Shown: positions 47,040 to 61,974, counted from the first letter of the stretch. The stretch is 64,000 nucleotides of DNA from Burkholderiaceae bacterium (GCA_017848435.1 JAFEHU010000016.1:48997-112996); one strand, 5' to 3'. Translations and numbers: made by a program. Notes: a model not told the origin generated them from the letters alone.

Positions 47040-47516
47040 ATGCAAGGCGACGCACAAGTCATTCACCACCTCCAGGCACAGCTGAAAAACGAGCTGACGG
47101 CCATCAACCAGTACTTTCTGCACTACCGCATGTTCAAGCACTGGGGTTTTGGCAAACTGGCCAAAAAAGAGTACGAGGAATCCATCGGTGAAATGAAACA
47201 CGCCGACAAGCTCATGGACCGGATCTTCATGCTCGACGGCCTGCCCAACCTGCAAGACCTCGGCAAGCTGCGTGTGGGGGAAAGCGTGCAGGAAGCGCTC
47301 CAGTGCGACCTGCAGTCCGAACAGGGTGCGCAGGCCACCATCAAGGACGGTATTGCGCAATGCGAAATTTCACGCGACTACGTGTCCCGCGACCTGCTGC
47401 AGGGCATTCTGGACGACACCGAAGAGCACATCGATTTCCTGGAAACCCAGCTCGACTTGATGGACAAGGTGGGCATGCACAACTACCTGCAGAGCCAGAT
47501 GGACGAGGCCAGCTGA
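47040..47516 (+). CDS. bfr: Bacterioferritin
   Basis: 158 residues. 24-subunit haem-containing iron store. MQGDAQVIHHLQAQLKNELTAINQYFLHYRMFKHWGFGKLAKKEYEESIGEMKHADKLMDRIFMLDG shows the ferroxidase Glu and His ligands and the haem-binding methionine (EMKHADKLMDR). C-terminal EISRDYVSRDLLQGILDDTEEHIDFLETQLDLMDKVG completes the four-helix bundle. AAGGAG eight bases before ATG 47040. A repeat and two small hairpins precede it. Confidence 0.96.
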   Translation: MQGDAQVIHHLQAQLKNELTAINQYFLHYRMFKHWGFGKLAKKEYEESIGEMKHADKLMDRIFMLDGLPNLQDLGKLRVGESVQEALQCDLQSEQGAQATIKDGIAQCEISRDYVSRDLLQGILDDTEEHIDFLETQLDLMDKVGMHNYLQSQMDEAS

Positions 47517-47566
47517 AGCGGCTGCGCATTGGGGTTCCCCCTCCATTTTTGTAGGCGCACACCTGC

Positions 47567-47581
47567 TATATTGCACTGCAA
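47567..47581 (+). promoter_or_regulatory. -10 element overlapped by an 11-base palindrome before phaZ
   Basis: TATATT (47567-47572) looks like a -10 and the perfect palindrome TTGCACTGCAA (47571-47581) overlaps its end, 24 bases before the phaZ ATG. The position suits repression. TGC/GCA-rich palindromes of this kind recall sites of PhaR, the PHB-responsive repressor, but the exact consensus could not be checked. Confidence 0.5.
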
Positions 47582-47604
47582 CATAAATAATCAGGCTACT
47601 GAAC

Positions 47605-49032
47605 ATGCTTTACCAGATCTACGAAGCCCAGCGCTCGCTCATGGAGCCGTTTGCCGACTTTGCGCAGGCTTCCGCCAAGATGTACAGCAACACCAGCTCG
47701 CTGTTCGGCCAGACCCCGTTCGCCCAGCGCGTTTCCGCTGGCTACGACCTGCTCTACCGTTTGGGCAAGGACTACGAAAAGCCCAGCTTCGGCCTGCAAA
47801 CCATCCTCGCCGATGGTGTTGAGCTGGCCATCCAGGAACGTGTCGAAGTGGACAAGCCGTTTTGCGAACTGCGCCGTTTCAAGCGCTTCACCGACAACGC
47901 CAACACCCTGTCCCAGCTCAAGGGCCAACCGGCTGTGCTGATCGTCGCACCGCTGTCTGGCCACTACGCCACACTGCTGCGCGACACCGTCAAGACCATG
48001 CTGAAAGACCACAAGGTCTACATCACCGACTGGAAAAACGCCCGCCTGGTGCCGTTGTCAGAAGGTGAATTCCACCTCGACGACTATGTCAACTACGTGC
48101 AGGAGTTCATCCGCCACCTGCAAGGCATCTACGGCAACTGCCACGTCATCAGCGTCTGCCAGCCCACCGTGCCGGTGCTGGCCGCCGTCTCGCTGATGGC
48201 CTCCCGCGGCGAAACCACCCCGCTCTCCATGACCATGATGGGCGGCCCCATCGACGCCCGCCGTTCGCCCACTGCGGTGAACAACCTGGCCATGAACAAA
48301 AGCTTCGAGTGGTTCGAGAACAACGTCATCTTCCGGGTGCCGGCCAACTTCCCGGGCGCCGGCCGCCGCGTCTACCCCGGCTTCCTGCAGCACACCGGTT
48401 TTGTGGCCATGAACCCAGACCGCCACCTGAAGAGCCATTACGACTACTTCAAGGACCTGCTCAAGGGCGACGACGCCAGCACCGAAGCCCACCGCAAGTT
48501 CTACGACGAGTACAACGCCGTGCTCGACATGGACGCCGACTACTACCTGGAAACCATCCAGACCGTGTTCCAGGACTTCAAACTGGTCAACGGCACCTGG
48601 GACGTGCGCAACACCAAAGGCCAACCGGAACGTGTGCGCCCGCAGGACATCACGTCCACCGCGCTGTTCACCGTGGAAGGTGAACTCGACGACATTTCTG
48701 GCTCCGGCCAGACCGAAGCCGCACACGACCTCTGCAGCGGCATTGCCAAATCGCAGCAGAAGCACCTGGAAGCCAAGGGCGCAGGCCATTACGGCATCTT
48801 CAGTGGCCGCCGCTGGCGCGACGTGGTTTATCCGCAGGTCAAGGCCTTCATCCTGCAGCACAGCCAGGTGGCCAAGGCCCCAGTGGCCCAAGAGACCCAA
48901 GTGGCGGCACCGGTGGCCGTCGCAGCCACACCGGTTGCAGCGGTCAGACCAGTCGCGCGCAAGAAAGCGGCGTCGGTTGCCCCAGTCACCCCGGTGGCCA
49001 GCAAACGCAGCCGCGCCGCCAGCAAGCGTTAA
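47605..49032 (+). CDS. phaZ: Intracellular polyhydroxybutyrate depolymerase
   Basis: 475 residues. Degrades native PHB granules in the cytosol. The catalytic cysteine Cys185 is in VISVCQPTVPVLAAVSLM (Cys183 of the Ralstonia enzyme), other landmarks are MMGGPIDARRSPTAVNNLA and the late GAGHYGIFSGRRWRD with the histidine. Residues about 425-475 add an Ala/Pro/Val-rich basic tail ending ARKKAASVAPVTPVASKRSRAASKR, like histone-H1-type tails of granule- or DNA-binding proteins. Start MLYQIYEAQRSLMEP is standard. A palindrome overlies its likely promoter. Confidence 0.92.
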   Translation: MLYQIYEAQRSLMEPFADFAQASAKMYSNTSSLFGQTPFAQRVSAGYDLLYRLGKDYEKPSFGLQTILADGVELAIQERVEVDKPFCELRRFKRFTDNANTLSQLKGQPAVLIVAPLSGHYATLLRDTVKTMLKDHKVYITDWKNARLVPLSEGEFHLDDYVNYVQEFIRHLQGIYGNCHVISVCQPTVPVLAAVSLMASRGETTPLSMTMMGGPIDARRSPTAVNNLAMNKSFEWFENNVIFRVPANFPGAGRRVYPGFLQHTGFVAMNPDRHLKSHYDYFKDLLKGDDASTEAHRKFYDEYNAVLDMDADYYLETIQTVFQDFKLVNGTWDVRNTKGQPERVRPQDITSTALFTVEGELDDISGSGQTEAAHDLCSGIAKSQQKHLEAKGAGHYGIFSGRRWRDVVYPQVKAFILQHSQVAKAPVAQETQVAAPVAVAATPVAAVRPVARKKAASVAPVTPVASKRSRAASKR

Positions 49033-49120
49033 CACGCTGCCGGGTTTCAGGAAATGTGCTGAAATCCGGAACTTGTCGCCAAGCCCCCAGTCAGCCTGGA
49101 TGGCTTGCTGTACTGCCAAG

Positions 49121-49152
49121 TGGCCCGCACCGGTGTGAAACCGGTCGGGCCA
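49121..49152 (+). terminator. Strong hairpin between phaZ and the metalloprotease gene
   Basis: TGGCCCG and ACCGGT pair with ACCGGT and CGGGCCA around GTGAA, with one bulged C, giving about 13 base pairs. Only weak T content follows (TTGCGCCGTATT), so it may be a Rho-assisted terminator or a leader structure of the next gene. Confidence 0.5.
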
Positions 49153-49197
49153 TTGCGCCGTATTGCCTGAACAAGAACAACCGGAGACCCACTGGCC

Positions 49198-50907
49198 ATG
49201 AAGTATTCCGCCACCCTGCTGGTCATTGCGACCGCCTTGCTCAGCGCGTGCGGCGGCGGAGGTGACCAGGCGCCCGCCTCGTCCGCGCCACCTGCCGCCA
49301 CGGCCCCTGCTGCAGGCACCCCCGCCCCGGTCGCGCTCGGCGCCACGCTGGTCACCGTCAGTGGGCGCGTCACGTTCGACTTCGTTCCAGCCGTCAGCGT
49401 CGGCGCCAACGGGCGGCCCGGTCTGGACTACCGGAACACCACGCGCCGCCCGGCCCGTTCGGTGGTGGTGGAACTGCTCGATGCAGGCAACCGGTCGGTG
49501 ATTGCCAGCACGCGCACCAATGCGTCGGGTGACTACGCCTTGCAGGCCCCGCTCGGACGCAACGCCTTTGTGCGCGCCAGTGCCCGGATGACCACCAGCG
49601 GCACGGCCAGTGCCGACATCGCGGTGGTGGACAACACCAACCAGGGCGCCCAATGGGCCATTGACGGCGCAAGTTTCACCACTGGCGGTGCCGCCGTGGT
49701 CACCCAGAACCTGCACGCGGCCTCGGGCTGGAACGGCAGCAGCTACGTGGCTGCCCAACGCGCCGCCGGCCCCTTTGCCATCATTGACACGCTGTACAAC
49801 GCAACCCAGCGCATCGTCGCGGTGGACAGCCAGATCACTTTCCCCCGGCTCACCGTGAACTGGAGCCCGAACAACATTGCCTCGCCCGGCACCCTGGCCC
49901 AGGGACAAATCACCACCTCGTTCTTCAACACCACGACCAACGGCAGCACCACCACCCGCGAGATGTACATCCTCGGACGGGCCGACAACGACACCGACGA
50001 GTACGACGCCCACGTGGTGACCCACGAATTCGGCCATTACCTCCAAAGCGCTTTCTCGCGCGACGATTCGCTTGGCGGCCCCCACGGTGGCAACAACGAC
50101 CGGCTTGACATGCGGGTCGCCTTTTCCGAGGGTTGGGGCAACGGCTGGGCAGGCGTTGCGCTGAACAACCCGGTCTATGTGGACACCAGCCAAGCCGGGC
50201 AGGCCAATGGCGGCACGTTCAATGTCTCGGCCGGCGAAGGCAGCAACCCCGGCTGGTTCAAGGAGTCCAGCGTCGAGCGGATGTTCTGGGACCTGAGCAA
50301 CAACAGCGGCGTCGGTTTCGGTGCCGTCTGGGCCACCATGCGCAACGGCCTCACCGCCACACCCGCGCTGTCCAGCATCCACGCGTTTGCCAACGCCTTG
50401 CGGCTCGGCACACCCACCACCACTTTTGCCAACACGCTGCGGCCGATTTTTGGCCGCGAACAGATCGCCCTGCCCACAGACGCTTACGGTGCCGGCGAAA
50501 CCAATTTTGGCGCGCCCGCCATCGCGAACCTGAACCCGACCTACCTGCGTTACGGCAACCTGAACTCGTCCTTGACCAACATCTGTGTTGGCAACGCGGC
50601 TGACCCGAACCGCGAGTTCAACAAGGCCGGGCAGTACCGCTACGTCCGTTTGACACTGACTGCGTCGGGCAACCGCACCTTCACCTTGGCTCGCACCTCC
50701 AGCAGCCCCACCGCCAACACCGACCCCGACTTCACGCTCTACAACAACCAGGGTGAACTGTTGGTGGCTGACAGCACCACCAACAACAGCGAAACCGCCA
50801 GCCGCAACCTGGCCGCTGGCGACTACGTGATGGCGGTGACGGACTTCAACCTGTTCAGCGCCACTGGGGGCAACAGCAACGCCTGCTTCACCCTGACTGT
50901 CCGCTGA
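49198..50907 (+). CDS. Lipoprotein zinc metalloprotease candidate
   Basis: 569 residues. Lipobox LLSACGGGG (acylated Cys at about residue 19), then a Pro/Ala linker. A beta-sandwich like carboxypeptidase-regulatory domains (SVVVELLDAGNRSVIASTRTNASGDYALQAPLG) precedes the catalytic domain: HEFGHYLQ at His276-His280 (HExxH) and Glu311 in AFSEGWGNGWAG, the likely third ligand. The C-terminus resembles pre-peptidase (PPC) domains: DFTLYNNQGELLVADS and AAGDYVMAVTDFN. Outer-membrane anchored protease of unknown target. ATG 49198 follows CCGGAG. Followed by a secreted protein gene after 28 bases. Confidence 0.8.
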   Translation: MKYSATLLVIATALLSACGGGGDQAPASSAPPAATAPAAGTPAPVALGATLVTVSGRVTFDFVPAVSVGANGRPGLDYRNTTRRPARSVVVELLDAGNRSVIASTRTNASGDYALQAPLGRNAFVRASARMTTSGTASADIAVVDNTNQGAQWAIDGASFTTGGAAVVTQNLHAASGWNGSSYVAAQRAAGPFAIIDTLYNATQRIVAVDSQITFPRLTVNWSPNNIASPGTLAQGQITTSFFNTTTNGSTTTREMYILGRADNDTDEYDAHVVTHEFGHYLQSAFSRDDSLGGPHGGNNDRLDMRVAFSEGWGNGWAGVALNNPVYVDTSQAGQANGGTFNVSAGEGSNPGWFKESSVERMFWDLSNNSGVGFGAVWATMRNGLTATPALSSIHAFANALRLGTPTTTFANTLRPIFGREQIALPTDAYGAGETNFGAPAIANLNPTYLRYGNLNSSLTNICVGNAADPNREFNKAGQYRYVRLTLTASGNRTFTLARTSSSPTANTDPDFTLYNNQGELLVADSTTNNSETASRNLAAGDYVMAVTDFNLFSATGGNSNACFTLTVR

Positions 50908-50935
50908 GTTGCCACCCAGACCGCCGGAGCGCACC

Positions 50936-51499
50936 ATGAAACACGCCCTCACATTCACCCATCTGGTTGCCGGCGCGTCGCTGGTGTGCCTGTCTGCCAG
51001 CGCCTGGTCGGCCACCGAGACCCAACCTTGCCCGGCCAAGCAGACTGCTGCCGTCCCTGCCAGCACCAAGCCTGCTGCACGCAAAACCCCATGGATCACT
51101 GGCCAGATCCGCTCGACCAAAACCCGCATGGGTGTGGGCATGCGCTACGCAATGACCGAGCAGAACGTTGGCAACCCGGGTGTGTTGAACCTGAAGCTGA
51201 CGCGCCTGGGCAACGGTGCGCCGGTAACCGTGGAACTGCGCCCCGATCCGGAATTGGGCATGGGCAGTGGCCTCCCCACCGGGCCGGTGGCCTTCAACGC
51301 CGGGGACGAGTACAGCCTCAACATCCGCCCCGGTACCGAAGGCCTGTACTACATCCATGTGTACCTGCAGTCCGGCCAGATGGCCGAGGCGCTGGCCATT
51401 CCGGTTCAGGTTGGCAAAACCGCGCGCCTGTCGAAGACAGGCACGGTCAGCACCATGCCCGACGGGCAGCGCGTGATTTCCATGCCCGCACAGCAGTGA
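50936..51499 (+). CDS. Secreted hypothetical protein
   Basis: 187 residues with signal peptide (HLVAGASLVCLSASAWS). The mature part has a Pro/Ala/Lys linker (AAVPASTKPAARKTPWITG) and a beta-rich domain with NPGVLNLKLTRLGNGAPVTVELRPDPELGMG and GDEYSLNIRPGTEGLYYIHVYLQSGQMAEALAIPVQVG. No family is recognised; the pattern suggests an immunoglobulin-like sandwich. ATG 50936 with CGGAGC upstream, 28 bases after the metalloprotease, so it is probably its periplasmic companion. Confidence 0.78.
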   Translation: MKHALTFTHLVAGASLVCLSASAWSATETQPCPAKQTAAVPASTKPAARKTPWITGQIRSTKTRMGVGMRYAMTEQNVGNPGVLNLKLTRLGNGAPVTVELRPDPELGMGSGLPTGPVAFNAGDEYSLNIRPGTEGLYYIHVYLQSGQMAEALAIPVQVGKTARLSKTGTVSTMPDGQRVISMPAQQ

Positions 51500-51510
51500 G
51501 GCCACAAGGC

Positions 51511-52119
51511 GTGCAAACCGCCGACATATTGGCGGCTTTGCCACAAACGCAGTGCACCCGCTGTGGCTACCCGGACTGTGCCGCGTACGCCAAAGCCATT
51601 GCGCACGACGACGCGCCCATCAACCAATGCCCGCCTGGCGGTGCCGAGGGCGTGGTGAGGCTGGCCCGACTCACCGGCAAGCCACCGCTGCCGTTGAACC
51701 CAGCCAACGGGCTGGCGTCACCACGGACACTGGTTTTCATTGACGAAGCCTGGTGCATTGGTTGCACCTTGTGCATCAAGGCCTGCCCGACCGACGCGAT
51801 TGTGGGCAGCAACAAACGCATGCACACCGTGATCGAGGCCCACTGCACCGGCTGCGAACTGTGCCTGCCTGTCTGCCCGGTCGACTGCATTGGGCTTGAG
51901 AGGGTTCATCCTGGGCACAACCCGCCCACAGGTTGGGCTGCCTGGCCCCAGTCCTTGGCTGACCGTGCCAGAGACCGCTACGCGGCCCGCCGCGTGCGTT
52001 TGAATTTGGAACGGCCGCTGCAACCGTCAACACGCGCCCCTGATGCAGTCCTTGCCGCCAAGAAACCTTCGGTGATCGAAGCCGCACTGGCCAAAGCCCG
52101 TGCCAACCGCCCGACCTAG
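51511..52119 (+). CDS. RnfB-like ferredoxin protein without membrane anchor
   Basis: 202 residues from a GTG at 51511 (GAGG nine bases upstream). First cluster ligands CTRCGYPDC...C (Cys-x2-Cys-x4-Cys-x16-Cys) as in the RnfB 4Fe-4S domain, then two 4Fe-4S motifs CIGCTLCIKACPTDAI and CTGCELCLPVCPVDCI. The N-terminal membrane helix of true RnfB is missing and no other rnf gene is here, so it is an orphan RnfB-type electron carrier, in betaproteobacteria often annotated RnfB/RsxB. C-terminus basic. Electron partner unknown. The reading ends 18 bases before the convergent chemoreceptor gene. Confidence 0.85.
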   Translation: MQTADILAALPQTQCTRCGYPDCAAYAKAIAHDDAPINQCPPGGAEGVVRLARLTGKPPLPLNPANGLASPRTLVFIDEAWCIGCTLCIKACPTDAIVGSNKRMHTVIEAHCTGCELCLPVCPVDCIGLERVHPGHNPPTGWAAWPQSLADRARDRYAARRVRLNLERPLQPSTRAPDAVLAAKKPSVIEAALAKARANRPT

Positions 52120-52137
52120 CGAGACACGGGGTACTGC

Positions 52138-54363
52138 TCAGGCTGCCTTTAGCTGCACCAGGTTTTTGTAGACCCCACAGCCTACGTACAAACCATCGAG
52201 CGCCTGCACGTAAGACATCTTCGACTGAACAGTGCCATTTGCCGGGTTGGTGATGTCGTACTCCACCCATCCAGGTCCTTCAGCCGCTTGCTGGACGATA
52301 GAGGCCATCAGCAGGTCACCTTGGATGCCCGGGATGTTGTGGACCGAACTGCCCACCTTGGCGCGGTTGCCCCCAAACGCCAGGTAAGTGCCTTCGGCAT
52401 TCAATGCAAAAACATACATGTCACGGTCGTGAAAACCGGACGCGGGGTCGGTCAAGGTCCGCAAGAAGGCCTCGGCACTGCAGCCGTTGCGCAAGGCCAC
52501 GGCACGCTCCACCAAAGCCACCGCTTCCCCAGCAGTGCCCTGCTGGAGCCTGAAACCGGAAACAGCCTGAACCAATCCTGCGGCGCGCGCTTCCAGGTTG
52601 TGTGCCTGGGCTGCCGCGTTGTCCACCATCTGTGCGTTGCGCTGCGTGATTTCGTCCAGCTGCGCCACCGCGCAGGAAATTTCATGCAAACCCGTGCTTT
52701 GCTCGGTGGTGGCCGTGGAAATCTGTGACATGTTGGCAGCGACACCGCGAATGCCTGCCACCACGTGGGTGATGCCCACACCGGCTGCGCGGATCTGGGC
52801 CACGCTGGTCTCAATCTGTGCGGTGGATGCCTGGATCAGCGCTCGGATCTCCCGGGCCGACTCGCCCGAGCGTTGTGCCAAGTTGCGCACTTCGCTGGCC
52901 ACCACGGCAAAGCCGCGCCCCTGCTCGCCAGCGCGGGCGGCTTCCACGGCGGCGTTCAGTGCCAGGATGTTGGTCTGAAAGGCCAGGCTGTCGATCACGC
53001 CAATGATTTCGTTCATGCGGCCGGTGCTCTTGTGGATCGCTTCCACCGAGGCCACGGCCGAGTTCATCGACTGTGCACCGCTCTCGGCCGCATCACGAAC
53101 CCCCAGCGCTTTGGTGTCCACCTCTGAGGCTGTGGCCGCATTCTGCTGGACGGCCGACGACAACTGGTGCACGCTGGCCGCAGTCTGCTCCAGGTTGGCC
53201 GCCTGTTGTTCCGTACGGTCGGCCAGGTCACGGCTGCTGTTGGCCAAATGGCAACCCGCGTGGGCCACCAAAGCCGAATTGCTGCGCACATCTGCCACCG
53301 TGGCCGACAACCGGGTCACCATGCGCTGCACCACCAGGGCCGTGTCGGCCAGTTCGTCCCGGCCAGCCACGTGGCAGTTCACCTGCAGGTCACCGTCGGC
53401 CACGCGGCGGATCACACCGGTCATGCGCATGAAGTCGGCTACAAAAGTCATGTAGATCGAGAGGGTGAGATAACTCAACAGGAGCAGCCCCAGAGCTACC
53501 GCCACGCACGTCCAGAGGGTCACGGTGTAGAGGCTGCTGACACGGTCTTGCAGCAAAGCATCTGCACGGCCCAGCACCTGGGTCTGGTACGCCAAGACGG
53601 CGTTCATGGCCCGGGCTGCAGCGGTTTGCATATCGGCACTGTTCACCGCACGTTCGCGGGCCAGCGCTTCAAAGGCCTTGCTCGCTTGCACCGCTTCGTC
53701 AAAACCGAGCGACCCTTGTCCGTAGCGGCTGAGAAAACCCGACGCAAACTCCACATCACGCTGCTGAACGCGCAAAGCGTCTGCGGCCGCATGCACCGCA
53801 GCCGGAGAGGCGCCGCTGGCCAATGTGCCACGCAAGTGCCCGATCTGCTCAACCCAGAGCGGCACGCGTGACAGCATGGTGTCGATGAGGAAGTAGGTCG
53901 GTGCGTCCGGGTCGAACAGCAGGCCGCTCCGCTCCCCGACTGTGTAGATCAGTTGCCGCAAGTCGGCGACCACGCTGCCGAGGTCGGCCATGGCCGCGGG
54001 CGCCTGGCTCCCAGGGGTCTGGCGCTGGATACGGGCCTGCAAGTCGACCCAGCCACCAACCAGGGGGCGCAGCGCCGCGGGGCCCTGGAGCTGGGTCGCC
54101 ACCTCGGCGAGCCCAGAAGCCATGGCACTCGCCGACGGCTCTGTCGACTGTATGGCCATGGTGACTGCCAGCAGGGGCCGCAGCACGGCGGTGCCGGCGC
54201 GCTCGCCTTCTGCGAAGGCGATCTCGCCCTGGCGTTGGGCCAGCAACTGCCAACAGACCCCCAACAAGGGCACCATCAGCAAGCACCCCATGGTGAACAT
54301 TTTGGCATTGAGGCGCATGCCACGCATCAGGGCCATGCCGGGCAACAACGGATTCAATTTCAT
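52138..54363 (-). CDS. Methyl-accepting chemotaxis protein with C-terminal Cache-like domain
   Basis: 741 residues. A membrane helix near residues 22-42 ([20 protein letters not shown]), a periplasmic region of about 230 residues, a second helix at about 277-305 ([27 protein letters not shown]), HAMP, and the signalling hairpin [52 protein letters not shown]. After it, residues about 605-741 form another domain: [45 protein letters not shown] and [35 protein letters not shown], which looks like a single-Cache (sCache_2) sensor. Placed after the hairpin it must lie in the cytoplasm. Start ATG 54361-54363. Confidence 0.88.
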   Translation of the reverse strand: MKLNPLLPGMALMRGMRLNAKMFTMGCLLMVPLLGVCWQLLAQRQGEIAFAEGERAGTAVLRPLLAVTMAIQSTEPSASAMASGLAEVATQLQGPAALRPLVGGWVDLQARIQRQTPGSQAPAAMADLGSVVADLRQLIYTVGERSGLLFDPDAPTYFLIDTMLSRVPLWVEQIGHLRGTLASGASPAAVHAAADALRVQQRDVEFASGFLSRYGQGSLGFDEAVQASKAFEALARERAVNSADMQTAAARAMNAVLAYQTQVLGRADALLQDRVSSLYTVTLWTCVAVALGLLLLSYLTLSIYMTFVADFMRMTGVIRRVADGDLQVNCHVAGRDELADTALVVQRMVTRLSATVADVRSNSALVAHAGCHLANSSRDLADRTEQQAANLEQTAASVHQLSSAVQQNAATASEVDTKALGVRDAAESGAQSMNSAVASVEAIHKSTGRMNEIIGVIDSLAFQTNILALNAAVEAARAGEQGRGFAVVASEVRNLAQRSGESAREIRALIQASTAQIETSVAQIRAAGVGITHVVAGIRGVAANMSQISTATTEQSTGLHEISCAVAQLDEITQRNAQMVDNAAAQAHNLEARAAGLVQAVSGFRLQQGTAGEAVALVERAVALRNGCSAEAFLRTLTDPASGFHDRDMYVFALNAEGTYLAFGGNRAKVGSSVHNIPGIQGDLLMASIVQQAAEGPGWVEYDITNPANGTVQSKMSYVQALDGLYVGCGVYKNLVQLKAA

Positions 54364-54527
54364 GGGTTTACCGCGCAATCTGAACAGAGTGGCGCATCCC
54401 GGACGTGCGGTGGCACTCAGCCGCTGGAAAGACCAACCACTGGGAGTCACGCACACGCCTGGAGCGGCTACCCACTTGTTATCGGCAGGCCCCAGAAATT
54501 AAAAAGGGGGAAAAGCGGGGGGAATAC

Positions 54528-54565
54528 CGGCGCTGGCGTGGCCAGCGCCGCCCCACCATGTGGGG
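54528..54565 (-). terminator. Two adjacent GC hairpins between the chemoreceptor and the propionate cluster
   Basis: CGGCGCTGGC-GTG-GCCAGCGCCG (54528-54550) and CCCCAC-CAT-GTGGGG (54551-54565) lie back to back just beyond the end of the VOC gene. T-runs are weak; they may stop the long minus-strand cluster transcript. Confidence 0.45.
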
Positions 54566-54580
54566 TCTTCTGAGAGATGC

Positions 54581-55062
54581 TCAGTGGCTGGATTGCGCGA
54601 GGCGTGTGAAAGCACCGACCACTTCGGGTGGCGCCTGCACCAGTTCGATCAGCACGCCCTCGCCGCTGATGGGCAGCTCGTCATTGCCCTTGGGGTGGAT
54701 AAAGCAAATGTCGAAGCCCGCAGCCCCCAGCCGGATGCCACCGGGCGCAAAACGCACGCCCTGCTCCGTCAGCCACTGCACCGCCTTGGGCAGGTCGTCG
54801 ATCCACAGACCCACGTGGTTCAGCGGCGTGGCGTGCACCGCCGGCTTTTTCTCCGGGTCCATCGGCTGCATCAAATCGACCTCGACCTTGAACGGGCCGC
54901 TGCCAATGGCGCAAATGTCCTCGTCCACGTTCTCGCGGTCGCTTTTGTAGGTGCCAGTGACTTCCAGACCCAGCATCTCGACCCAGAGTTTCTGCAGCTT
55001 GAGCTTGTCCAGCCCGCCGATGGCGATTTGCTGGATGCCCAGGACTTTGAAAGGCCGTGTGG

Positions 55063-55066
<4 letters not shown>
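54581..55066 (-). CDS. VOC family protein, probable methylmalonyl-CoA epimerase
   Basis: 161 residues. VOC modules [34 protein letters not shown] and [30 protein letters not shown], ending [15 protein letters not shown]. The His of LNHVGL and the Glu of VLIEL fit metal ligands of the epimerase that turns (S)- to (R)-methylmalonyl-CoA, but the first ligand position (IDHIAI in known enzymes) is IQQIAI, a Gln for His. Its start overlaps the end of pccA, and the operon encodes the enzymes on either side of the step, so the context strongly suggests this activity. Family assignment alone is not enough. Confidence 0.7.
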
Positions 55067-57111
<2,045 letters not shown>

Positions 57112-57130
57112 GTTCTTCGTCCTGTTCTTC

Positions 57131-58663
<1,533 letters not shown>

Positions 58664-58691
58664 GGTTTCTCTCTTTCGGATGCTCTGAATT

Positions 58692-58725
58692 AGATAGCTA
58701 CAACTCAAGATTTTGCGCTGGCCGC
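58692..58725 (+). repeat. Possible decayed repeat copy at the end of meaB
   Basis: GATAGCTACAACTCAAGATTTTGCGCTGGCC resembles the middle of the intergenic repeat family. It runs into the last codons of meaB, which would then be partly formed from the repeat. The match is weak. Confidence 0.35.
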
Positions 58726-59711
58726 GAGCAGATGTCGTGCTGCAGTCGAAGCTGGGAGGCGCCCGGCGGCCACTTCGCGCAGCATCTCCGGCAGCAGGCT
58801 GCTCACCTGCGGGTGCTGGCGGAAGGCACGCTTCAGCCCGGCATCGATACGTTCCCACATCCACGACAGCGCCTGCTTCTGCCGGCGCGCCGGCAATTGG
58901 CCGCTGGCGGTCTGGATGGTTCTGAATTCGGTGACGGAGGCCCAAAAGGTGTCCACACCCCTGCCCAACAACGCGCTGAGCTGGATGACCTGTGGGTGCC
59001 AGATGGTCGCGTCGTGGTGCATGTGGTCCGGGTTGCCGTGCAGGCCCAGCAGCCGCAGTGACGACGTGATCTGCGCTTCGGCCCGTGTCGCAGCATCAGC
59101 GTCGATGTCGGCCTTGTTGATCACCACCAGGTCGGCCAGTTCCATCACGCCCTTCTTGATGGCCTGCAGGTCATCGCCAGCGTTGGGGAGTTGCATCAGC
59201 ACAAACATGTCGGTCATGTTGGCCACCGCCGTCTCGCTCTGGCCCACGCCCACGGTTTCCACAATCACCACGTCGTAACCGGCCGCCTCGCACACCAGCA
59301 TGGCCTCGCGGGTTTTTTCGGCCACGCCGCCCAATGTCCCACTGCTCGGGCTGGGGCGGATGTAGGCGCGCTCATGGACCGAGAGCTTTTCCATCCGCGT
59401 TTTGTCGCCCAGGATGGAGCCACCCGATACCGTGCTGGACGGGTCGATGGTCAGCACCGCCACGCGGTGGCCTTGGGCAATGAGGAACAGGCCGAGCGCC
59501 TCGATGAAAGTGGATTTGCCGACACCCGGCACACCGCTGATGCCCAGCCGGAACGACTTGCCGCTGTGCGGCAGCAGCGCGGTCAGCAGCAGGTCCGCAG
59601 CATCGCGGTGGTCGCTGCGGGTCGATTCCAGCAGCGTGATGGCCTTGGCGATGGCGCGGCGCTGCCCGGTGGCGTCACCGTGCAGCACTGCCTCGACCAA
59701 AACCTCAGGAA

Positions 59712-59715
<4 letters not shown>
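58705..59715 (-). CDS. meaB: Methylmalonyl-CoA mutase-associated GTPase MeaB (ArgK type)
   Basis: 336 residues. G3E P-loop GTPase that protects methylmalonyl-CoA mutase and gates loading of its cobalamin. Walker [20 protein letters not shown], switch region [40 protein letters not shown], and NKAD for guanine. C-terminal dimer region [21 protein letters not shown]. Its start overlaps the end of the mutase gene by four bases, so they are coupled. Ends 41 bases before pccB. Confidence 0.94.
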
Positions 59716-61868
<2,153 letters not shown>

Positions 61869-61924
61869 GGCGGGGCTCGTGGAAGGGTGACTTTCGCAGA
61901 TTCTTCTGCAGCGCAACAAGTTTA

Positions 61925-61968
61925 CATCATTCATAATTATTGATGCAAAATATTGTTCAGCTTACAAT
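61925..61968. promoter_or_regulatory. Shared operator and divergent promoters, mutase cluster / gntR
   Basis: For gntR: TTGATG (61940-61945), 17 bases, TACAAT (61963-61968), a near-ideal sigma-70 promoter. The -10 ends six bases before the gntR ATG, so the mRNA starts at or within a base or two of the ATG. For the mutase, on the minus strand, TTGCAT and TAAACT lie 18 bases apart in the same region. An imperfect inverted repeat, 61925-61945 (8 of 10 pairs, CATCA/TGATG ends), overlaps the -35 of gntR and the mutase spacer. Confidence 0.7.
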
Positions 61969-61974
61969 TGAGCC

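Noticed and set aside
48058..51141. A minus-strand open frame of about 1027 codons
   Set aside because: It runs opposite to phaZ, the metalloprotease and the start of a secreted protein gene, has the biased composition of the wobble frame in GC-rich DNA (Gly, Val, His, Ala), and shows no motif. The plus-strand genes explain the region.
61869..61974. A cobalamin riboswitch before the B12-dependent mutase
   Set aside because: The gap is only 106 bases, AT-rich, and fully used by promoters and an inverted repeat; no B12-box sequence is present.
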